Positions 17,464-25,300 of a DNA stretch of 64,000 bases are shown piece after piece. Source of the DNA: Roseburia_C sp051879315 (GTDB lineage: Bacteria > Bacillota > Clostridia > Lachnospirales > Lachnospiraceae). The notes under the pieces are model-generated. The model did not search any database and was not told the DNA's origin. It was given only the letters and a program-made list of their open reading frames with translations. The first letter of the stretch is position 1, and the number at the start of each line of letters is the position of its first letter. The stretch spans positions 1 to 64,000 of the forward strand of contig JBJELW010000076.1 in assembly GCA_051879315.1 (NCBI GenBank), given 5' to 3'. Position numbers and translations under genes: made by a program.

Positions 17464-18957
17464 ATGGAATTTACTTGTGAGAATCAGGGAGTAAACACTT
17501 TTCTGGTATGGAAATTAGAACAGGATGATGCAGTAGACAATTTAATCAAGGGAATGACGGAGAATAATGAAATCAATGGACTTTTGCCCTTGACATTTTC
17601 CCAGAATAATCTGGATCGCTATATCAAGTATAATATTTCTTCAAAAGTAACTTTGAAACAATATCTGTCCGGAATGGTAAGTAGGAAGAATTTTATTCAG
17701 GCTATGCGAGGACTTATGAATGCCTTATTGGAACTGGATGATTATATGATCGACAGGGACAAACTTCTGCTGGATATGGAGTATATCTATATCAATGTAA
17801 GTACAGCTCAGATAGGACTCGTAGTTTTGCCGATTGAAAACGCAAGTGAAGTTTGTGACATTGGGGAATTTTTAAGAAATATCATGTTCCATATTCAGTT
17901 TAATCCTACGGAAAATGGAAATTATATTGCAGCTATCTTGAATTTCCTGAACAAGGGAACACAATTTTCAATTACTGAGTTCATTAAGCTATTGGATGAG
18001 CAGAGTGGTCAGAGCGAACCCGTAAAAAAGGAAGAGGAACAGAAGAAGGTTCAGCCGGTAAAAGAAAATGTGCAGAGCAGTTCTTTGAACAGTGGACAGT
18101 GGGGAAGTAGTCCAACTCAGAATGCAGCTTCCACTGGCATGGCGCAGCCTGTTTCCATGTCACAGTCTTTTTCTACATCACAGTCCTTTTCCACACCGAA
18201 TTCAGGTACAGTGTCACAGTTGGCTTCTGCACCGCAATCGTTACCGGCGCAGTCACCCAATGTGAGTCGGCCGGTTGAAAAAAAGAAAGAGAAGAGGGGG
18301 CTGTTTGGAAAGAAGAAGGAGACAGAACCGTCAAAGGCAATAGCAGTGCCTAAGAAAGAAAAAAATAATAAGAAGTCAGTGGCGGCTCAGTCTACATTTC
18401 AGGGAGGATTTGCGATTCCGGGCCAGCAGCCGGTGCAGAATACATATCAGCAGATTCCGCAGACTGCGCCTGAAAAGCAATCGATGGGTATACAACAACC
18501 TAAACAGCAAGTATCACCGGAAAATCAGCCTGTTATGCAGACTCCACAGCAGCCTGCCATACATGAGGTAAAAATGGACTTTGGTGAGACAACAGTTTTA
18601 TCACAAGCAAATACTTCCTCAGAGACAACTGTTTTAACTTCAAATGCGGTGGGAGCCGAACTGAAACCATACATTTTAAGAAAAAAAAATAACCAGAAAA
18701 TTTTTATCGATAAGCCGGAATTTAAGATTGGAAAAGAACCTACGTATGCGGATTACTGTATCCTGGATAATACCGCAGTCAGCCGGAGTCACGCAGATAT
18801 TCTGATTAAAAATGGAGCTTATTTCATACGCGATAATAATTCACTGAATCATACTTTTTTGGATGGATGTCAATTACAAAGCGGGTCGGAAGTGCAATTA
18901 GTGAATGGAGCGAAGTTCAAACTTGCAGATGAGGAATTTGAATTTTGGCTTTATTAA
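17464..18957 (+). CDS. DUF6382-FHA domain protein with ETTVL phospho-motifs
   Basis: 497 residues. Residues of about 1-180 resemble the DUF6382 domain that accompanies FHA domains in Firmicutes. A Gln/Pro/Ser-rich linker with a Lys-rich block (near 275-310) follows. Residues of about 410-497 form an FHA domain: FKIGKEPTYADYCIL, the SRSHADI core and NNSLNHTFLDG. FHA domains bind phospho-threonine. Just before it are two ETTVL sites (codons at 18586-18600 and 18622-18636), where Thr followed by Leu at +3 fits FHA ligand rules. The layout recalls GarA-type proteins, in which a phosphorylated ETT motif is bound by the protein's own FHA domain. The phosphatase and kinase genes follow directly. Confidence 0.85.
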   Translation: MEFTCENQGVNTFLVWKLEQDDAVDNLIKGMTENNEINGLLPLTFSQNNLDRYIKYNISSKVTLKQYLSGMVSRKNFIQAMRGLMNALLELDDYMIDRDKLLLDMEYIYINVSTAQIGLVVLPIENASEVCDIGEFLRNIMFHIQFNPTENGNYIAAILNFLNKGTQFSITEFIKLLDEQSGQSEPVKKEEEQKKVQPVKENVQSSSLNSGQWGSSPTQNAASTGMAQPVSMSQSFSTSQSFSTPNSGTVSQLASAPQSLPAQSPNVSRPVEKKKEKRGLFGKKKETEPSKAIAVPKKEKNNKKSVAAQSTFQGGFAIPGQQPVQNTYQQIPQTAPEKQSMGIQQPKQQVSPENQPVMQTPQQPAIHEVKMDFGETTVLSQANTSSETTVLTSNAVGAELKPYILRKKNNQKIFIDKPEFKIGKEPTYADYCILDNTAVSRSHADILIKNGAYFIRDNNSLNHTFLDGCQLQSGSEVQLVNGAKFKLADEEFEFWLY

Positions 18958-18972
18958 TAGCAGGGAGGATTT

Positions 18973-19743
18973 ATGAATCAGTATATAGCAACATATCATA
19001 CGGACATTGGAATTAAGAAAACTACGAATCAGGATTCTCTTCTTATTAAAAAAGCACAGACACCGCTGGGAGAAGTGCTGCTTGTCATTATCTGTGATGG
19101 GATGGGAGGGTTGGCTAAGGGTGAAGTTGCAAGCGCAGATGTCATTCTTGCTTTTTCCAAATGGTTTGATGAGAGACTTTCGGGGCTGATGGCTGCCGGA
19201 TTAAACGATGGGATCATGAGACAGGAGTGGTCTCAGCTGGTGATACAGGAGAATGAGAAAATAAAAGCATATGGTGCGAAATGCAATGTATCTTTGGGGA
19301 CTACCATTACCGGAATGCTATTTGCCTGCGGACGATATTATATTGTCCATGTGGGAGACAGCAGAGCGTATCAGCTCGGGGAAACTTTGGTTCAGCTTAC
19401 CATGGATCAGACCGTGGTTGCCAGAGAGGTGGCAAGGGGGATTCTCACTCCGGAACAGGCTAAAATTGACCCCAGACGAAGTATACTGTTGCAATGTATT
19501 GGTGCATCGGAGAGTATTGTTCCGGATTTTTTGACAGGAGATATTGAGGAAGGATGCAATTACCTGCTGTGCTGTGATGGATTTCGCCATGAGATCACGC
19601 CGGAGGAAATTTTTGCATCGATGGGTCCACAGAAAGTAAGCGATGAGACGTCAATGAAAAATGCACTCTATCAGATGGTAGAGGAGAATAAAGCCAGACA
19701 GGAAAGAGATAATATATCTGCCATTTTAGTACACGCAGGATGA
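18973..19743 (+). CDS. PP2C-type Ser/Thr protein phosphatase
   Basis: 256 residues, the normal length for a bacterial PP2C. Metal-binding and core motifs are intact: TTNQDSLLI near residue 17, ICDGMGGLAKGE near 40, the VHVGDSRAYQL motif, LLCCDGFRHEI and ERDNISAILV. It should remove phosphate from Ser/Thr residues placed by the kinase encoded 19 bases downstream, and so reset the FHA protein and the small membrane protein. The ribosome site is AGGGAGG (18962-18968). Confidence 0.92.
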   Translation: MNQYIATYHTDIGIKKTTNQDSLLIKKAQTPLGEVLLVIICDGMGGLAKGEVASADVILAFSKWFDERLSGLMAAGLNDGIMRQEWSQLVIQENEKIKAYGAKCNVSLGTTITGMLFACGRYYIVHVGDSRAYQLGETLVQLTMDQTVVAREVARGILTPEQAKIDPRRSILLQCIGASESIVPDFLTGDIEEGCNYLLCCDGFRHEITPEEIFASMGPQKVSDETSMKNALYQMVEENKARQERDNISAILVHAG

Positions 19744-19762
19744 GGCACCATGGAGGAATAAT

Positions 19763-21811
19763 ATGACTAAAGTTGGAATGGTCCTAGATGGAAAGTATGA
19801 AATACTGAAAGAGATTGGACAAGGCGGTATGAGTATTGTCTACGTTGCAATGGACAATCGCTTGAATAAACAATGGGCAATCAAGGAATTGAAAAATGAT
19901 GGAACCCAGAGTGTGGAGATGCTTTTAAAGGGAATTGAGCGGGAGGCAAATATCCTGAAGAAAGTTGACCACCCGGTTCTACCAAGAATTGTTGATATCA
20001 TAGATAAAGACGGAACAGTCTATGTAGTCATGGATTATATTCAGGGATTGGCGTTGGATAAAATATTAAAACAGGAGGGGGCTCAGCCTCAGGATAAAGT
20101 AATTGAGTGGGCAAAACAGCTCGCCAGCGCATTAGACTATCTTCATTCTATGAATCCGCCAATAATCTACAGGGATATGAAACCGTCCAATGTAATGTTA
20201 CAGCCGGATGGAAGAGTAAAGCTTATTGATTTTGGTACAGCAAAAGAGTACAAAGTTGATAATATAGCAGATACTACGGCACTCGGCACAAGGGGATATG
20301 CGGCACCTGAGCAGTTTGGTGATGCACAGGGACGTGGCATCTATAAGACAGATGCCAGAACAGATGTATATTGTCTGGGTGCCACATTATATCATATAGT
20401 AACAGGAATGAATCCAAGTGAACCACCCTATGAGATGAGACCTATCAGGGAATGGAATCCTTCTCTTTCCAGCGGACTTGAGGCAATTATCTTAAAGTGT
20501 ACGCAGCCGAATCCTCAGGACAGATATCAGTCCTGTTCAGAATTAATTTATGCTTTAGAGCACTATCATGAGCTCGACTCTGGATTTAGAAAAAAACAGA
20601 GTCGGAAATTATTTGCCTGGGGAGTTTCTTTAGCATTGATGGCAGTATCTCTCGTTATAGCCAGGGTTGGATATGTTGGACTGGTAAGTGAGCGAAATCA
20701 AAGCTATCAGCAGATGATAAGTCAGGCAGAGAATGCAAAACTGAGTGAGGACTATGTCACAGCATTGGCTGCATATGATCAGGCTATTACACAGATAGAC
20801 AGTACCAAAAATGACGCATATATGGATATGCTGACGTTGTATAAGACGTATGGGGCTACGGATGAATCTGAAACACTCCGGTTAACAGATGGTTTGGAGC
20901 GTTTGGCGGGCTACATGAGTAATGGTTATCTCAATGTAGATAAGAATTCGGAAGTGATTCAGGCAATTGCCATGACTTATTTTGAAGAAAAGGATTATAA
21001 ATCCAGCCTGACTTATTTTAATCAGCTTGATCAGGAGGATTATCCAGAGGCGGCTTACTGTATAACAATTGCCTCTGCTTTGAGTGAACTGAATGCTACC
21101 TCTACAATAGATGAACAGGAATTATTAAATAATATGGAGGCATTTGAAAGTTGTGTCGACCAGAATCTTTTCTATGATTCTAATGATGCGGCAGCTACTT
21201 ATATCAATAAAATAGATTATTATCTGATACTGGCAGATATCTATATTACATATTCGGATGATATAGAGGGAGCAGCAGAGAAATCCGTAGAAGTGTCTGA
21301 AAAGGCATATGAATTGCTGGATGATATAGAGGATGAAGAACGGTTGGTCTATTACAATGTCAAGGTGGATGAAATGCTGGTTAGGGCATATACGCTATTG
21401 GCATCAAATCAAAGCGGAAACGAACAGCGTGCGTCTTATGAAATGGCACTTACTTATGCAGAAGACATACTTTCTATTGTTTCTTCTTCGGATGACGAAC
21501 AGAAACGCTGTGACACCATGTATGATATGGCACAGATTTATGAGAAACTTGGAGACAATCAGAAGGCAATTGAGCAGTATGAGAGGGCAATAAAAGAATT
21601 TGGAACCAAGTATAAAAAGATTTATATTGGATATCTTTCGCTGCTTTGTTCCATAGAGGAAAGTAAGACGACCAACATTGCGGATTGGGATGCGGGAACG
21701 ATTTTGCCGGTATATGATGCAGGACAACAGATACAGGATATTGATAATGATATTCGTTGGAAAAAATTGACACAGAAACTGGAACCGTTATTCGAAAAGA
21801 ATGGGAGGTAA
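19763..21811 (+). CDS. Membrane Ser/Thr protein kinase with extracytoplasmic TPR region
   Basis: 682 residues. The Hanks-type kinase domain spans about 12-270: GQGGMS glycine loop, catalytic Lys41 (WAIKEL), catalytic loop YRDMKPSNVM with Asp138, DFG Asp156 and GTRGYAAPEQF. It appears active. One membrane helix lies at about 283-305. The outside part has helical TPR-like units (AENAKLSEDYVTALAAYDQA ... MAQIYEKLGDNQKAIEQYERA) instead of the PASTA repeats of PknB/PrkC, so it probably senses a protein partner rather than muropeptides. It is sandwiched between the phosphatase and a small Thr-rich membrane protein and is likely to phosphorylate its (E/A)TT(V/L)L sites and those of the FHA protein. 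Confidence 0.92.
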   Translation: MTKVGMVLDGKYEILKEIGQGGMSIVYVAMDNRLNKQWAIKELKNDGTQSVEMLLKGIEREANILKKVDHPVLPRIVDIIDKDGTVYVVMDYIQGLALDKILKQEGAQPQDKVIEWAKQLASALDYLHSMNPPIIYRDMKPSNVMLQPDGRVKLIDFGTAKEYKVDNIADTTALGTRGYAAPEQFGDAQGRGIYKTDARTDVYCLGATLYHIVTGMNPSEPPYEMRPIREWNPSLSSGLEAIILKCTQPNPQDRYQSCSELIYALEHYHELDSGFRKKQSRKLFAWGVSLALMAVSLVIARVGYVGLVSERNQSYQQMISQAENAKLSEDYVTALAAYDQAITQIDSTKNDAYMDMLTLYKTYGATDESETLRLTDGLERLAGYMSNGYLNVDKNSEVIQAIAMTYFEEKDYKSSLTYFNQLDQEDYPEAAYCITIASALSELNATSTIDEQELLNNMEAFESCVDQNLFYDSNDAAATYINKIDYYLILADIYITYSDDIEGAAEKSVEVSEKAYELLDDIEDEERLVYYNVKVDEMLVRAYTLLASNQSGNEQRASYEMALTYAEDILSIVSSSDDEQKRCDTMYDMAQIYEKLGDNQKAIEQYERAIKEFGTKYKKIYIGYLSLLCSIEESKTTNIADWDAGTILPVYDAGQQIQDIDNDIRWKKLTQKLEPLFEKNGR

Positions 21812-21813
21812 GG

Positions 21814-22284
21814 ATGAGATACGAGATTTTGTATTACGGTGGAATTATTGGTGCTGTGATAACAGGAGTATGCTCCATGGTTCTGTTCTGGATATTTAAA
21901 ATATATCGAATTCTGGGAAATGTAACTGGTCTGACGGCAAAGCGCAGCATCAAAAAGTTGAAAGAGCAGGGACTGGACGAGGAACACAGCAAGAGTTCTG
22001 CAATTCATAATAATACATCTAAGATGATGGTAAAGCATGGGAAAACTACGACAAAGCTTAGGCATACAACCGGACGTCTGTCAGATAGAAAACAATCCGA
22101 GGAAGCTACTACCCTTCTTAGCGATTCGAATGCAACTACTCTATTGACCCCGGATAGTCCGGAGACTACGGTGTTAATGACAGATAATCCTAAGATATCT
22201 GAACCAATGAAGTTTAGTCAGTTCATAGAGATAACTCTGATTCAGAATGATGTGATAATTCATACAAATGAATATATTTCGTAG
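21814..22284 (+). CDS. Small membrane protein with three TT(V/L)L motifs
   Basis: 156 residues from ATG 21814, two bases after the kinase stop; a longer frame start at 21757 overlaps the kinase and is rejected. One membrane helix occupies about residues 7-30, followed by a basic then polar cytoplasmic tail. The tail carries ATTLL (from 22105), ATTLL (from 22132) and ETTVL (from 22162). Their spacing (9 and 10 codons) and likeness to the ETTVL sites in the FHA protein mark them as candidate kinase sites and FHA ligands. Probable role: a membrane adaptor that recruits the FHA protein when phosphorylated. Family not recognised. Confidence 0.75.
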   Translation: MRYEILYYGGIIGAVITGVCSMVLFWIFKIYRILGNVTGLTAKRSIKKLKEQGLDEEHSKSSAIHNNTSKMMVKHGKTTTKLRHTTGRLSDRKQSEEATTLLSDSNATTLLTPDSPETTVLMTDNPKISEPMKFSQFIEITLIQNDVIIHTNEYIS

Positions 22285-22301
22285 AGTGGAAAGGAGAACG
22301 T

Positions 22302-25300
22302 ATGAAAAAATATCAATTATCTCACAGGAAGAGAAGATTTTTTGCATTTGCGATGGCATGTATCATCGCGGCAATGGCCTTTAATCCAATGGGCAATTAC
22401 TATCTGGAAATAGAGGCCAATGACGGAACTAATTGTGATTTGGATGGTGTTACGATTACGCTAACAGAGGAAAATGTGACGGTAAATGCAGTACAACAGA
22501 GTATCGGGGATGGAGAGAACCACACGATATATTGGCTGAAAGGAGCTGCAACCGCAACGCCGAGTGATGGATTTTCCGCATATATCAGTGCCAATGAAAT
22601 GACTGATGAACAGTTAGAGAGTGCATCTTTCAATGTTAATCCAATTGATATTACTGCATCATTTACCGGATATATTTATGTAAAAGACAGCGATGGACAA
22701 ATTGCATTAGCGGAGATTCAATATGATAATAGTATTGGTGAACTTCGATTTAGTGTAGATGACCCCACTGGAACTGCATTGTCCGATTCGGAAGGGGCTT
22801 ATGGCAATAAATGGTATGATACAACTCCATCGGTTCAGTTGGAAGTCAATGATTCTGATGCAGCTGGTTCACCGGTTACCATTTTATATCGGATTTATAA
22901 AGTGGGAACGACAGAGGATAGTAGGGGAGATTTCGAAAATTATAATTGTGCAATTAATGTACCGGATGGGAAGCAGGTATTGGAATATTATGCAAAAGAT
23001 ACAGCGGGAAACAGTACGTCTGTATTTGTCAAGACCTTCTATGTAGACACGTCAACTGCTGGATTAAGAGTGGCAGCTACCGTATCGGGTGAAGGGGAGG
23101 ATGATCAACCATATACAAGTGGAGACTATACAAATGCTGATGTAACAGTTTTTGTAGAAGATAAAGATGGAACTGCGTTGGATTTGGCTACTCAGAATGG
23201 TTGGAAGATATACTTTTTGGAAAGCGAAGAAGAGGTATTAGCAGATTCTGTCGATTGGGGACAGCCGGCAGAACAGAACAGTAAAGTGTTTTCCAACGAT
23301 GGATATAATAAGTACTGTCATGTGAAAGTAGAGAATACGGTAACAGGACGGGAGTTTGTGGATAAAGTTCAGATTCGAATTGATAAGACCGCACCGGAAG
23401 CGGTAAGTCTTAAATTAACGAATCAGGACGGTTCTACCGCAACGACTGATATTTTAAATGGTGAAATGTGGTACAAATCAGGGATAAAATTTGTGCTGGA
23501 AAAGGCGAATGCAGACAAAGATGATGATACAGTATCCATTCAATATCGTTGGTATCAGGAGGGCATAAAGGAGGAGAATATAGGTGATTTTGAAGAATAT
23601 TCTTCTAGTGATACCGGTGTTAATCTCAATGATGGAAAGTGGATTCTTCAATATTATGCGATAGATGAAGCGGGAAATAAAAGTTCAGAAGAGCCTGTGG
23701 AGAAGAAAATCTATGTAGATGAATCAAATGTCTACGCAGAACCGGAGATAGAAGCGAAAACAGAGGATGGAAGTGTATACGTAGGTGGCTCTGCAAGCAA
23801 TCAGGATGTAACACTTTCTATTAAATCTGAGGGAGTGCAAATTGTACCTGACGAGAATCGGATAGGAATGTTTTATTATAGTTCCTCGATGTCATTAGAC
23901 GAGACGGCATTGAACCAAGTAGAGGATAGTGAGTGGAGTTCTGTAGATGCTACCGGTAAAATAAAGATTCATGTAGATGACAATGGGAACTTGAATCGGT
24001 ACTATTATGTCAAAGTGGATAAGCTGGTGACAGGCCAATCTTGGATTAAATCCATACATGTAAGGATTGATAAAGAAACCCCTGACATTGAGAATGTTTG
24101 TGTGACCACGGACATAGCTCCAGGGACGCAACTAGTGGATGGAACATCCGATTGTTATTGGTATGATGATAAGCCAGCACTGACAGTCAGTTTGCCGGAG
24201 ACGGGATCCACCTTATATTATAAGCTTTATGAGTATTATAAGTCATCAGATCCCGAACCGGAAAGTTATACAATATCAAACAGCGATGTTGAGGAAACCT
24301 TAGGGGATGGACGATGGATTTTAAAATATAAGGTTAAGGATGAAGCAGGTAATTTTTCAGAAGAAACCACAAACTATTACTACGTAGATTCTCAACTGAC
24401 AAGTCTGACAATAAAAACGATATTGGCTGATGGAGAATCAGATTATACTGGTGGATATTCTAATCAAAATATTAATTTTTCCGCAATTTCATCTGATGGA
24501 ACTGTGTATAAAACGGACGATAATATTGAGGTTTATTATGACTTAGGAGATGGTAGTTGGAGCTTACTGAATAATGATACCGGTATGAAAGAAATAACCA
24601 TTGCCGAGAATGAGCCTATGTTTGACCAGGTTTGTTCGATTAAGGTAGTAAATACAGATACAGGGCGTGTGATTATTAGTGATCCTGTACAAATAGAGAT
24701 AGACACGGAAGCACCAGAAGTGGCTCCGATATTGAAAGTTTCATCAGAACCGGACGGAGCGGAAATTACCGGAGAAAATATATATGGCGGAAAGTGGTAT
24801 CAGGATTCGATTCCGACATTATCATTTGAGGATTTGCAGCAGGATGGAGGAAGTGATTTACATATAGAATATCGCCTGTACAAAGAGGGAGAAACTTCGG
24901 GCGAATTCATCACTTACGATTCTTCTGGAGATAGACCGGTATTGGGTAGTGCCGGTAAGTGGGTGTTAGAGTATAAAACTGTTGACGAAGCCGAAAATGA
25001 GAGCAATACGAGTTGTACAAAATTTTACATTGATAAGAAACCGTCATTAGAAATCAGTGTAAAGGATGCAGCGAATCAAACATATGTAGAAGGAGAGAAT
25101 ACGGAAAAAATCACTTTTACTATAGAAAATACCACAGAAGGTATCGGTACAAAATATTTTGTATATGAATCCACTGAAAAGTGTACGGATGACGTATTGA
25201 ATGGAGCAGCGTGGACTCAGATTAATGGTGACGTCTATGCCATTGACGAGAGCAAATTAAAAAATGGAGAGCATTATAAAAAGTACATATACATTAAAGC

